From contig NC_039519.1 of the NCBI RefSeq assembly GCF_003672135.1, forward strand, positions 1-64,000: 64,000 nt of DNA. The letters are read 5' to 3'. The notes beneath the pieces are model-generated. The model saw nothing but the letters and a program-made list of their open reading frames with translations, ran no database searches and was not told the origin of the DNA. This DNA comes from Ooceraea biroi (lineage: Eukaryota > Arthropoda > Insecta > Hymenoptera > Formicidae). A program made the position numbers and the translations under genes. Shown piece by piece: positions 1 to 8,182 of this stretch. How positions within the stretch are numbered: the stretch's first letter is position 1; every line of letters begins with the position of its first letter.

Positions 1-1
1 C

Positions 2-82
2 GCACCGGGCATAATTGGCGGAATTGCTAGGGTTTTCGAGGATTTATTGCCGCGTTCGGCACCGGCCGCTATTATCGCTTGA
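2..82 (+). CDS. possible 3' end of an upstream phage gene
   Basis: Reading frame 2 is open from the window edge to a TGA at 80-82, giving 26 residues ending in PAAIIA. The other two plus frames stop within 30 bases. Its position just ahead of a phage gene on the same strand makes a truncated upstream gene plausible, but 26 codons are too few to assign anything. Confidence 0.25.
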   Translation, partial: APGIIGGIARVFEDLLPRSAPAAIIA

Positions 83-86
83 CCGC

Positions 87-100
87 AAATAGGATGACGC
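87..100 (+). promoter_or_regulatory. 14-bp motif shared with 6176-6189
   Basis: The 14-mer aaataggatgacgc occurs here, 95 nt before the first complete plus-strand gene, and again at 6176-6189, 57 nt before the gpW-like gene. Both copies lie in the only sizeable intergenic gaps upstream of plus-strand gene blocks. I infer a phage promoter element or operator; the sequence alone does not show which. Confidence 0.4.
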
Positions 101-195
101 TTAGGTCATCGTTGAGGGGCGCCGGGTTTTCTTTGGCTGTCGTGAATGTTGGTGGTTCAATTCGCCCGGTGCCCGTCCAGATTAGAGGAGCTTTC

Positions 196-711
196 ATGTC
201 CGCAATCATCTTTGAGCCGACCCGCGTAAGCAAATTGCGGCGCGGCTTTATCGCCCGCGACGTTACGACCGGAATTGAGGGCATGGTTATTTGCGTCGCC
301 GTCGATATTTGCGGTTCGATGCAAGTCTGTATCCAGCCCCCGGCCGACAAACCGAACAGCCCGGCGCCCGACGTTCGTTGGATTGACGAACAGACATGCG
401 AATATGTGAGCGACGGCGAGGCCGCGCGCTTCACCGTGACCGAGGAAATCGGCGAGTGGGATTTTGGCGACCCGGTGCGCGACACGCTGAGCGGGTTGAC
501 CGGGCTTATCAGCGAATTTCAGTTGTGCCGGGACGGTTGCATTACCGCGTGCATCACCCCGAAAAGCGACGGCGGCGCGAACAGCCCGCAACGCGGTTGG
601 GTGGGCGTCGGCCGACTGCAGCGCATCACCGACAAGCCGCGCGTCGTCGTGACGCCGAACGTCGATACCGGCCCGTGCGACCCCCGGCCGGGGAGCGGTC
701 GCAAGCTCTAA
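196..711 (+). CDS. hypothetical phage protein with two internal repeats
   Basis: The 171-residue product is not a family I recognise. I chose the ATG at 196 because agaggag lies 5 nt upstream; the open frame runs further upstream to 79 without a better site. The protein seems to be an internal duplication: residues about 18-65 and about 90-140 both follow the pattern D-x-x-(T/S)-G-(I/L)-x-G, then a cysteine-bearing strand ending in CI-x-P, then a tryptophan. This resembles small beta-barrel (SH3/KOW-like) repeats, but that is inference. It sits directly before the terminase small-subunit gene (3-nt gap), so it belongs to the packaging/head block. Confidence 0.6.
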   Translation: MSAIIFEPTRVSKLRRGFIARDVTTGIEGMVICVAVDICGSMQVCIQPPADKPNSPAPDVRWIDEQTCEYVSDGEAARFTVTEEIGEWDFGDPVRDTLSGLTGLISEFQLCRDGCITACITPKSDGGANSPQRGWVGVGRLQRITDKPRVVVTPNVDTGPCDPRPGSGRKL

Positions 712-714
712 GCC

Positions 715-1215
715 ATGCCCCGTCACCCCCGCAAATATTCATGGGCCGAACCGGCGTTTTTCGAGAGCGTCTTTGACATTCACCGGAACACGCTAAAGGA
801 CCGCGAGGTTGAGCGGCGCGACGGCGATGGGCGCGACGAATACGAGGTCGGCGATTTTTACCGGAAATGCGCCGACCTGATTCTTAAGCGGCTGCTCGCG
901 GCGAGCGAGGCCGACGCCGACGAGGAAACCGGGTTGCCTAACGGGCAACTCAAGGCGGCGAAGCTGCGCGAGGAGGTGCGGAAACTGCGATTGAGCAACG
1001 ACGTTGAGGAGCGCGAGCTTGTGCCGCGCGCCGAGGTGTTGCCGCTCTATATCCGGGGCATGAAGCGCGTCGCCGAAAAGCTCGACCGCATACCGCTGAA
1101 AATAAAAATGAAGGCGCCGGACATTGCGCCCGCCGTGCTTGCTGTGGTCACGGATGCAATTACCGAGGCGCGTAACGAGGCCGCCAAAGACGACATATGG
1201 AAAGAACCGGCATGA
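715..1215 (+). CDS. phage terminase small subunit (probable)
   Basis: The 166-residue protein is rich in charged residues. A predicted helical segment with heptad-like spacing (about residues 75-110, around KAAKLREEVRKLRLS) matches the dimerisation region of Nu1-type small terminase subunits, followed by an ELVPRAEV motif common in that family. Small subunits recognise phage DNA and load the large subunit. The ATG lies 3 nt after the preceding stop. The gene lies two small genes upstream of a GpA-type large subunit, the usual order. The N-terminal DNA-binding part is not obviously a helix-turn-helix, so the call rests on the coiled-coil part and the context. Confidence 0.65.
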   Translation: MPRHPRKYSWAEPAFFESVFDIHRNTLKDREVERRDGDGRDEYEVGDFYRKCADLILKRLLAASEADADEETGLPNGQLKAAKLREEVRKLRLSNDVEERELVPRAEVLPLYIRGMKRVAEKLDRIPLKIKMKAPDIAPAVLAVVTDAITEARNEAAKDDIWKEPA

Positions 1216-1409
1216 ACGAGCAATTGAAGAAATGGCGCACGGCCGGGACGCCCGTTAAAATTCGCGCGTCCGTTACGTTGCCTTTTGACACATGCTTTAT
1301 TCGCGACCACGACCAATTAGGGGTGACGGTCGAGAGCAACGGCGAAAAGTATTGCGTTCCGTTCTCGGCGATAACGTCTATAGGGGAGGGAACGACCGAT
1401 GTTTGTTAA
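1212..1409 (+). CDS. small hypothetical phage protein
   Basis: This 65-residue protein starts at an ATG that overlaps the stop of the terminase small-subunit gene (ATGA), which indicates translational coupling. Residues 17-60 read as an all-beta segment (VKIRASVTLPF, then QLGVTVESNGEKYCVPF). I do not recognise a family. An in-frame ATG at 1197 exists, but the coupled start is the better choice. Confidence 0.55.
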   Translation: MNEQLKKWRTAGTPVKIRASVTLPFDTCFIRDHDQLGVTVESNGEKYCVPFSAITSIGEGTTDVC

Positions 1410-1641
1410 ACGCTCAACCTATGACCGGGAAATTGCAGCCCGCGACGCGACGATTGCCGAGCTTAAGGCGGCGGCAACCGACGGCGAGCTTGCGATTACG
1501 CAACTCGGGGACGCGCGCGCCGCGCTACGCAAGATTGCGGGCATGGCGACGCCCAAGGCCGCCCCGGCCGCGCGCCGCATGGCCAAGGTCGCCGAGGATT
1601 ATCTTGCGTCCATGCTGCCCCCGGTGCCGCCCTTTTTGTGA
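1399..1641 (+). CDS. small coiled-coil phage protein
   Basis: The 80-residue protein has a heptad-rich helix over residues about 8-47, an Ala/Lys-rich stretch, and ends in PPVPPF. A ggggaggg sequence 8 nt before the ATG is a good ribosome-binding site. It overlaps the end of the previous gene by 11 nt, and its own stop overlaps the GTG start of the large terminase gene. The coiled coil suggests an oligomeric accessory protein, but no function can be assigned. Confidence 0.6.
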   Translation: MFVKRSTYDREIAARDATIAELKAAATDGELAITQLGDARAALRKIAGMATPKAAPAARRMAKVAEDYLASMLPPVPPFL

Positions 1642-3444
1642 CGCGCTCGCTCGCCGATATTTTTGACGAGGCGCGGGACGTATTTTCGGTTCCCGAGGCG
1701 ACGAGTTGCGCCGCATGGTGCGACGACAATTACAAGCTCCCCTCGGAATCGTCGAACACCTCGGGCGATTGGCAGACAACGCCGGTCCAGCTTGCGATTT
1801 TGAACGCGCTCGGCGGCGACGCAATCGAAAAGGTCGATTTTTTCAAGAGCGCCCGCTTTGGCGGGACGAAAATGTTGATCGGCGCCGCCGCGTTCATGCT
1901 CGCGCACAAGCGCCGCAACGTCGGCATGTTTCAGCCGACGAGCGGGGATAGCGACGAGTTCGTAAAAAACGAAATCAACCCGGCGATTCGAGATTGCGAG
2001 CCATGGCGCCAAAGGCTGATAACCGAAAGCGACAAGTCCCCGCTCAATACGCTCAAGTTCAAATCGTTCCTCGGGTGCAATGCCTATTTCCGGGGCGGCC
2101 ATAGCGCCAATAGCTTTCGTCGTCTGACATTGGACGCGGTGTTTATAGACGAGTTGGACGGGTTCAACGCCGACATTAAGAAAGAGGGCGACCCGACAAC
2201 CCTTGCATGGGGCCGCGTCAAAAACTCTCTATTCAAAAAGCAAGGGCAAATCTCGACGCCGACGCTCACCGACTTTTCGCTTATCCAGAAATCGGCGAAG
2301 GCCGCCGAGGATATGCTTTTGTTCCACGCGCTTTGCCCGCGCTGCTACACGCATACCCCGATTTTATGGGGCGGCCGGGATGCGCCATACGGTTTCAAGT
2401 GGCAGGCGCGCCGGGCGTCCACCGTCTTGCACGTCTGCAAAGAGTGCGGCGAGGCGTGGGGCAACGGCGAGCTTGAGGAAGCGACCGCCTACGGGCTGTG
2501 GAAAGGCGAAAAGGGTGGTCAACGCGCGACGGTATCGCATGGGCGTTCAACGGCGCCCCGAGCTACCCGCCCCGACACATAGCGTTCAAGGCGTGGTCGG
2601 CTTATTCGCCGTTCTCCTCGTGGCCACAAATCGTCGAGGAATGGTATGATGCGTTCGGCGATTTCGACAAGATGAAAACATTTACCAACACGACGCTTGC
2701 CGAGACGTGGAGTTTGAATAAAGACGGGACAGTAAGCAAAGACCTAGTTGAGAGCTTCATACCTATTGACGATTTAAGCTCGGTCGTCGCCGTCACGGCC
2801 GGGATTGACGTTCAAGACGATAGGCTTGAGGTTCAATTCATGGGCCACGAGCATTACGGCGGGATGATTGTTCTAGGTTACGAAATATACCGGGGCGATA
2901 TGACGCAACCCGAGGTCTATATTGAAATGGCCAAAGACGTTCTCGGCGCTCGCTTCAAATGCGGCACCCGAGAGTTGCCGGTATTGGCCGCCGCGATGGA
3001 TACGCAAGGCCACCATACGACGAACGTTCATCGTTTCTTGCTGGCGAACAAACGAGCCAATGTGTTTTTCGGTATCAACGGACCGCGAACAACTTTGATA
3101 TTGCGGACAAGCCCGGCCACTCGAAAGGAAATAAAGACCATATCTTTTATTCTATCGGGTCGAACGTTCACAAACAAAAAATTTACTCGGCAATCCGTAA
3201 TTACGATCAAGAGCGCGGCGCGTTTCGCATATGGTCGGGCGCCACGCTGCCCGAGGACTACGCCGCGCAACTCGTCGTCGAGAAAATGGAAATCAAGCGC
3301 GTTGACGGTAAGGACATGATTACCTTTACCAACGCCGGGAAAGAGCGAAACGAGGCGCTTGATACTGCCGTCTATAATTTAGCCGCCAAGGCGTATATTA
3401 AAAAGCATCGGGGCCGCGCCGGGCGCAACCTCATCATGGACTAA
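1638..3444 (+). CDS. phage terminase large subunit, GpA type (two frameshifts)
   Basis: The protein is spread over three frames: 1638 to about 2510, about 2500 to about 3095, and about 3095 to 3444, together about 600 codons, the normal GpA length. It pumps DNA into the prohead and cuts it. The ATPase part has the degenerate GpA Walker A (KSARFGGTKML), Walker B (DAVFIDELDG) and a zinc-ribbon-like cysteine pair set (CPRC and CKEC). The nuclease part has GIDVQDDRLEVQ, with the aspartate expected in the RNase H-like fold. The start is a GTG overlapping the preceding TGA. The frames continue each other with no missing domain, so one-base sequencing errors are the likely cause. An inactivated prophage gene is the alternative. 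Confidence 0.85.
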
Positions 3445-3691
3445 ACCGAGGTGAGGCCCGCGTGTTTGCACCAACGGCGCCACGCCCGCACGAGCGCGCG
3501 GCGGCCGGTCGCGAAATCGCGGGTGTCCCGGCGCCTTTGGTGATGTAGCGGAAATGAACGGCGTTGAGCGACCAACCATAGGTGCCGTCAATGCGAAGCG
3601 AGACGAACCCTATCGAGAGTTTGCCCGAATAGGCGACTTGCGTATTGGCAAATTCGTCGGTTTTCCATTTAATGCGGGGCCGCTTAGTCAA
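3441..3691 (-). CDS. small hypothetical protein, last gene of the minus-strand cassette (probable frameshift)
   Basis: The frame starts at a TTG (3691) that overlaps the end of the TOPRIM gene, with aagga upstream. The first about 50 residues look coding (aromatic- and glycine-rich, including FANTQVAYSGKLSIGF). Near 3535 the quality drops; shifting by one base gives a Trp/Arg-rich tail with RRALVRAWRRWC and a stop at 3441-3443. I take this as one about 83-residue protein broken by a one-base error. Its stop overlaps the stop of the convergent terminase gene. Function unknown. Confidence 0.45.
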
Positions 3692-4706
3692 AGGTCCAAT
3701 CCTTCATAAGCCGCGAGATTTCTTCCCGCACCTGTTCTTGCCCCGGCTCGTTGTCGGCGTCAACCGTATCGGGATGATGGGCCGGAATGAATTGATTTAT
3801 CGCGTCCTCAAGCAAGCGTTCCGCTTCGCGCGGGTGGCCGACGAGCGCGTTTGCCTCGCATTTCCAGATACCGAATTGCTGAATATAGTTTTGCACATAG
3901 GGCTTGTAATGGTGGCGGTGTCTCGGGTTGGCCAAGTTCTCGCCGCTGCCCGTTTCGAGGTTGTCGATTTTCATTAGCCCGAGGCGGTCAATCTGTTCCT
4001 CGGTAAGTCCGACGTTCACAACGTCAAATTCCGGGTAACGCCAGTTGAGGCCGCGAATATTGGCGCACGACATAAGGTTGGCGTGTAGCGTTTCAACGAT
4101 GCTGAGGCCCTTGGGGTCATGGTCGCTGACGCCGAGCAAGACGCACCGGCGCCCCTCGTAATGATGATCGCGGAATCGCTTGAGAATAGCGAGGCGCGAA
4201 TGAATATCCGTATCGCCTTTGCCGTTGGTGATGCGAATTTTATAGCGGTCGGCAACCGACTTGAAAATCTGCACCAAGTCCTTTTTCTCAACGATCATTT
4301 CAACATAATAGTCGAGGCCATCCCAATAGCCGTTTTGGTAATATTTGGTCGCCCAAAATTCCAGCGCCTCGGCAATATCGTCAACGGCCCGTTGCGCGTG
4401 TTCGGCGGGCGTTTCATAGTCAGCGCCGAAATCGTCAACCTCGGTCGCGATGCGCGAGGCGTCCGGTTCGATAACATCGGGGTCAAGCTCGCCCTCTTTA
4501 TGCATGTCGGTGAGTAATTTTTCAAAACGCGCAAATTCGCCCTTGGTAATCAGCCCCAAGCCCTCGGCGAAATAGGCCCACCCGCGCGGCCCGAATTTGT
4601 ATCCCGTCTCAGCCGAGAGCCTTTCGATAGCCTCGCCCATTTCCCGGCGCGCGGCCCGGCGCAAATGATGGGGGCCGTTCGTCGGGGGCATTACAAATTC
4701 GGTCAT
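3684..4706 (-). CDS. TOPRIM-domain protein resembling topoisomerase VI-A/Spo11
   Basis: The 340-residue product begins at the ATG at 4706, overlapping the previous stop (ATGA); the open frame extends upstream but only through the neighbouring gene. Residues about 132-260 carry the TOPRIM signature: a glutamate in IVEKKDL (E140), a glycine turn NGKGD (161-165), and SDHDPKG (194-200) with D195 and D197. These acidic residues bind magnesium in topoisomerases, primases and OLD-type nucleases. Spacing and the DxDPxG form are closest to topoisomerase VI subunit A/Spo11. The N-terminal region (35-85) reads like the winged-helix segment of those proteins, with a tyrosine at 45 near where a catalytic Tyr might lie. 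C-terminal WKCEANAL also fits that family. The role may be DNA cleavage, exclusion or replication. Confidence 0.65.
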   Translation of the reverse strand: MTEFVMPPTNGPHHLRRAARREMGEAIERLSAETGYKFGPRGWAYFAEGLGLITKGEFARFEKLLTDMHKEGELDPDVIEPDASRIATEVDDFGADYETPAEHAQRAVDDIAEALEFWATKYYQNGYWDGLDYYVEMIVEKKDLVQIFKSVADRYKIRITNGKGDTDIHSRLAILKRFRDHHYEGRRCVLLGVSDHDPKGLSIVETLHANLMSCANIRGLNWRYPEFDVVNVGLTEEQIDRLGLMKIDNLETGSGENLANPRHRHHYKPYVQNYIQQFGIWKCEANALVGHPREAERLLEDAINQFIPAHHPDTVDADNEPGQEQVREEISRLMKDWTFD

Positions 4707-4933
4707 GTGGTCATCGCCTTTCGATAGCACCGGGGGCATACCCCCCAATATTGCATATCGGCAAGCCCGGTCGGCGCCGCGCTGGCGTTCCGGTCGAGAT
4801 AGAGCCGGGCGCCGCATATCGGCGCGCCGAGCGAGTGGGCGTGAAACATGGACCCCTTGCGGTTCGACCGGCGCCAGCCTTGCGCGGCGTCGGGGACGGG
4901 CGGCAAGGCGGCCGGGGCGACGGCCCTAGCCAC
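4703..4933 (-). CDS. small protein with possible zinc-binding cysteines
   Basis: I propose a GTG start at 4933 overlapping the stop of the upstream gene, giving 76 residues; the longer open frame lies entirely over that gene. The C-terminal half has an ICGAR cysteine and a CPRC pair about 35 residues later, so a three- or four-ligand zinc site is possible but incomplete. The stop overlaps the start of the TOPRIM gene by 4 nt, so the two are probably translationally coupled. Confidence 0.45.
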   Translation of the reverse strand: MARAVAPAALPPVPDAAQGWRRSNRKGSMFHAHSLGAPICGARLYLDRNASAAPTGLADMQYWGVCPRCYRKAMTT

Positions 4934-5168
4934 GGTCGGCCCCCTTCGCTTTCTGCTCGGCAACGTAGGCGTCGGCGAGGTCGGCCATACGGTAAAGTTC
5001 CTCGCGCGCGAGCCGCTTGCCCTCGGGCGTTCCATCCTCAAGCCCGACGATGATTACGCCCGCGACTTGCCGCCACGTCGGGGTGAGGTCGATAGTGCCG
5101 ACCTTGCGCTTGCGGCGATATTCGCGCTTGGGTTTCTCGGCACCCGTGGCCACGATATCGCCGCTCAT
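4926..5168 (-). CDS. small hypothetical phage protein
   Basis: This is an 80-residue protein with a basic patch (KPKREYRRKRKVG, residues 12-24) followed by a predicted amphipathic region ending in a charged helix (LADAYVAEQKAKG). The basic patch suggests nucleic-acid contact, which is inference. The ATG overlaps the stop of the upstream gene by 4 nt and its own end overlaps the next gene, consistent with one operon. Confidence 0.55.
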   Translation of the reverse strand: MSGDIVATGAEKPKREYRRKRKVGTIDLTPTWRQVAGVIIVGLEDGTPEGKRLAREELYRMADLADAYVAEQKAKGADRG

Positions 5169-5422
5169 CCGTCCAGCCTTTCAAGACGAAAGCCTTTGGC
5201 GTGATGCTCGCTCGGCATAGCCGTCGTAATATAGCGGGCGTCCCACTCAAGGCCGTTGTTAAATGCTACGTCCACCGGGCCGCGCGATTGCTTCGCCAGT
5301 TTCCCGGCGTGCGCTTTGGCCTGCACCGTTTCCTCAAAGTCGAGATATTCGATAATCTCGCGCCCGAGGTCGGCGCCGTGTTCGTCGCACGGGTAGGATT
5401 TGAATTGATAATTGCGCGGCAT
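5165..5422 (-). CDS. small hypothetical phage protein
   Basis: The 85-residue protein starts at the ATG at 5422; a longer frame to 5449 has no better signal. The ribosome-binding site appears to be an uninterrupted run of 11 Gs on the coding strand (complement of 5430-5440), which begins at the last base of the previous gene's TAG. The sequence is mixed alpha/beta, with EIIEYLDFEETVQAKAHAGK in the middle. No family recognised. Confidence 0.55.
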   Translation of the reverse strand: MPRNYQFKSYPCDEHGADLGREIIEYLDFEETVQAKAHAGKLAKQSRGPVDVAFNNGLEWDARYITTAMPSEHHAKGFRLERLDG

Positions 5423-5429
5423 GTCGATT

Positions 5430-5440
5430 CCCCCCCCCCC
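5430..5440 (-). promoter_or_regulatory. G11 homopolymer serving as ribosome-binding site
   Basis: On the minus strand the TAG stop of the upstream gene runs into eleven consecutive Gs and then AATCGAC before the ATG at 5422. The tract is the only purine-rich sequence in Shine-Dalgarno position. Homopolymers of this length are prone to slippage in vivo and to miscalls in sequencing. Confidence 0.45.
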
Positions 5441-5793
5441 TAGCCGCAACGGGCTTGAATAATCGGGCGGCCCTTGGCGGTCGCCTCGTAAATTTGGCCG
5501 CTCGTTACGCCGTCAACCCGTGCGATTTGTCCGGCCGTATCGTGAATGGTTCCGGGGACAGCGACGCCGCCCCAAAGCGCGCCCACTTTGCGCCCGGTCG
5601 CAACGCGAATTTCGAGGTCGTAAACCTCATATTCGACGATCATTTTGCCGCGACGCGGGCAACGGTCGGTATGCTTCACCATGCGAGGGGTCATCTTGAC
5701 GATTTCGCCGGTGCCGCCCTCGTAAGGCTGCACGTCGAACGAAATCGTTTTGCCAACCGTGTTCTCAATGAGGTGGTCGTTAAAGCTAGGCAT
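5440..5793 (-). CDS. hypothetical phage protein
   Basis: The 117-residue protein starts at the ATG at 5793, preceded by aaaggg; in-frame upstream codons overlap the neighbouring gene and lack a site. It reads as mostly beta: KTISFDVQPYEGGTGEIV, then KMIVEYEVYDLEIRVATG. I do not recognise the fold. It is the second gene of the minus-strand cassette, 47 nt after the first. Confidence 0.55.
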   Translation of the reverse strand: MPSFNDHLIENTVGKTISFDVQPYEGGTGEIVKMTPRMVKHTDRCPRRGKMIVEYEVYDLEIRVATGRKVGALWGGVAVPGTIHDTAGQIARVDGVTSGQIYEATAKGRPIIQARCG

Positions 5794-5840
5794 GGAATTT
5801 TCCCTTTCGGAAAGGCCGGGGGCGCGCGGCCCCCGACGGG

Positions 5841-6119
5841 TTAAGCCAATTCTTTCGTAAAGGCGTTTGCGTAAAGCGGTTTGCCCGAGCGAGTGCGGCG
5901 GGCGTTCATGGTCGCCGTGAAGCGGTCGGCGCAATGCGCGCAACGGTCGGCGGCCGGGGTGGCGCGGAAAGTTTCGGGGTCAACAACATGGCTGCTCGGG
6001 ATGGTGCGATAGCTGTCGCGGCCGTTGCGGCGAACCTTGCCGTTCGCGTTGAGGCCGGGGCGCGAAGCGCAAACCGTGCGACCGCCGACCGTTGCGCGAA
6101 GGTGAATTTTGTTGGCCAT
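5841..6119 (-). CDS. small phage protein with CxxC motif, first gene of the cassette
   Basis: The 92-residue basic protein has aaaagg 8 nt before its ATG. A cysteine at about residue 17 and a CAHCADR motif (about 60-66) hint at metal or nucleic-acid binding, though a full zinc-finger set is not visible. It is transcribed away from the gpW-like gene across a 127-nt region that should hold its promoter. Confidence 0.55.
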   Translation of the reverse strand: MANKIHLRATVGGRTVCASRPGLNANGKVRRNGRDSYRTIPSSHVVDPETFRATPAADRCAHCADRFTATMNARRTRSGKPLYANAFTKELA

Positions 6120-6246
6120 GTCGGTTCCTTTTCCAAAGAGGCCGGGGCAAATCTCGCCCCAACCCCACCCGTCTAAAATAGGATGACGCGACCGTCAAGA
6201 TAAAAATGCACTGGCGCCGCAAATATTTTACGGTTAATTCCCGGTA
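6120..6246. promoter_or_regulatory. divergent promoter region of minus cassette and gpW/portal block
   Basis: These 127 nt separate divergent genes and are visibly richer in A/T than the flanks (for example caaatattttacgg). They include the second copy of the 14-mer aaataggatgacgc (6176-6189) also found at 87-100. An accgt/acggt inverted pair flanks the AT-rich part (about 6190-6234). Promoters for both directions should lie here. Confidence 0.4.
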
Positions 6247-6546
6247 ATGGACGAGGACATTGTTGATTGTTGCAAGCGGGTGAACCCGTGCGAGGCGGTT
6301 TGCCTGCTAACCAATGTCCTCATTGACTTGGTGGCCGGGCGCGCAATTACCGGCTATCGCGTCGGCGAGGAATCTTTTCAAATTCGGCCGCCGACGATTA
6401 GCGAGGTCAAAGGGCTGCTCGAATATTTCGAGGGAAAATGCAATGAACAGAATGGGGGCCTTGCCCGCCGACGGGCTAAAGTCTGTTTCGTCCCCGGCCC
6501 GCATCGTTGCGCAATGTGCCACTGTTCGCCGTGCCGGTGCCGATAA
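6247..6546 (+). CDS. probable head-tail joining protein, gpW-like, with Cys-rich tail
   Basis: The 99-residue protein lies exactly where lambda W does, immediately before the portal gene (stop directly followed by the portal ATG). Residues about 20-65 (LIDLVAGRAITGYRVGE, then a strand and a helix SEVKGLLEYFEG) fit the small gpW fold, which fills the portal opening after packaging. The last 20 residues are unusually cysteine-rich (CAMCHCSPCRCR), which I would not expect in gpW; two further CC/C residues occur near the N terminus. Without that tail the length is close to gpW. Confidence 0.5.
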   Translation: MDEDIVDCCKRVNPCEAVCLLTNVLIDLVAGRAITGYRVGEESFQIRPPTISEVKGLLEYFEGKCNEQNGGLARRRAKVCFVPGPHRCAMCHCSPCRCR

Positions 6547-8182
6547 ATGACGCACCCCGCCGACTTTAGCCCGAGCTTTCAAGCCGCCGACGACATGGAC
6601 AAGGCGTTGATGTTTTGGCGCGTCAACATGAATACGCTCGAAAAGGATTTGCGCGCCAAAGAGAAAATCGAAGCGCGAGCCTATGACCTATACCGCAACA
6701 ACGACCTTATGCGCGCGCTTGTTGAGAAACAGGTTGACGCGCTCGTGGGGTCGCACGTCACGCTATTGTCTCAGCCCGATTTCGTCGCCCTTGGCGTAAC
6801 GCAAACCGAGGCAATGCAATGGGCGGCCATTGTCGAGAACGAATACCATACCTACGCGCATAGCCCCGACAATTGGATTTCGGCGGATAGGTCCATGGAC
6901 CTTACGCAACTGTTGCGTTCGGCCGCGCGCGCGTTGATTTTGACCGGCGAAATCTTTTCGTCGCGCGAGTGGCTGAAATCGCCAATCAAATATAACACGG
7001 CGTTCCAGCTTATTAGCTCTCACCGTGTCAAATCGCCGAACAATTACAAAGACGGGAAGGTCTTTTACGGTATCGAGTTTAACGATTTCGGTGAAGCCGA
7101 GGCTTATCATATCGAATCGTTCAAGATGGGCCAAAAGCGTAACTTTGGCCAAAAGGAAATCAAGCGTTACGGGCGCCGAAATGCGTTCAATTGGCTGCAA
7201 ATCTATCACATTTACGAGCCGATTGTGCCGGAATACCCGCGCGGTATTTCGCGTTTGGCTTGCGTCATCAAACCGATATTGCAGCGTGGCCGCTATATTG
7301 AGGCCGACCTTGATAAAAATATCATCGCCGCCAACTATGTGATGGCGATTACGTCGAACGAAAGCCCCGAGAGTGTCGCGGACATGCTCAGCGGCGCCGA
7401 CCAACACGGGTCGAGCGGATTCGAGGTAGCGGCCGGGGGCGGGTTGCCGCCCGAGGTGCAGGCGAAGCGCGAGGAAATCCTCAAGCAAATCACTCAGCGC
7501 GTTATCGAGTTGACGGGCGGCCATTTGCTGCACCTGTTCGACGGCGAAAAGGCGGAAATTTTGCAGGCGCCGAACGCCGGGCAAACCTCGGGCGACTATG
7601 CGGCGTCCATCGCGCGCCACGTCGCCAACGGCGCGGGCATGTCCTACGCCTACGCCACCGGCGATTTCAAGGGCCTCTCGTTTTCGGCCGGTCAAATGGA
7701 CCTCGGCATTTTCGAGCATGGCGCAAATATCACTCGCCAGCTATATATCTATAAGCTCGCAACTCTTTGGTTCCGCACATGGCTTGACGAGGCCATGTTG
7801 AAAGGAACGTGCCGCTCCTCGGCGGGAAAGAGTATTGGCCAAACCGTGAAGCCTATTCGCGGTGCGATCATAGCGGCGCGAAGCGCGTTCATATTGACCC
7901 GCTCAAGCGCGCCAACTCGAATAAGGTCGATTTGGCCAACGGCACAACGTCGCGCACGGCAATTGCGAATGAATGGGCGGCGATTTGGACGCGATTATTC
8001 GCGACCGCGCCAACGAGGCCGCGAAAATTGTTGAGGCCATCGTGTCGGCCGCTGAAAAGCAAGGCTTGACGGTGAGCGACGAGGCCAAGTTGAAAATCAT
8101 TATCGACGTGGTGGGAACGTCCAGCGTCGAAACCCCCGACAATGTGGTTGAAATAGAGGATAGCGGCGATGGCAACGCTTAA
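6547..8182 (+). CDS. phage portal protein, lambda B type (two frameshifts)
   Basis: The main frame (6547 to about 7805) covers the core: the N-terminal segment with LYRNNDLMRALVEKQVDALVG, the central KSPNNYKDGKVFYGIEF part, and the stem/wing segment with MSYAYATGDFKGLSFSAGQ, typical of lambda-family portals. The C-terminal part continues in a second frame (about 7805-7975, with HIDPLKRANSNKVDLANGT) and a third (about 7975-8182). Total about 545 codons, normal for the family. The portal is the dodecameric ring through which DNA enters. The two shifts look like missing single bases. The end overlaps the protease start. Confidence 0.85.
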
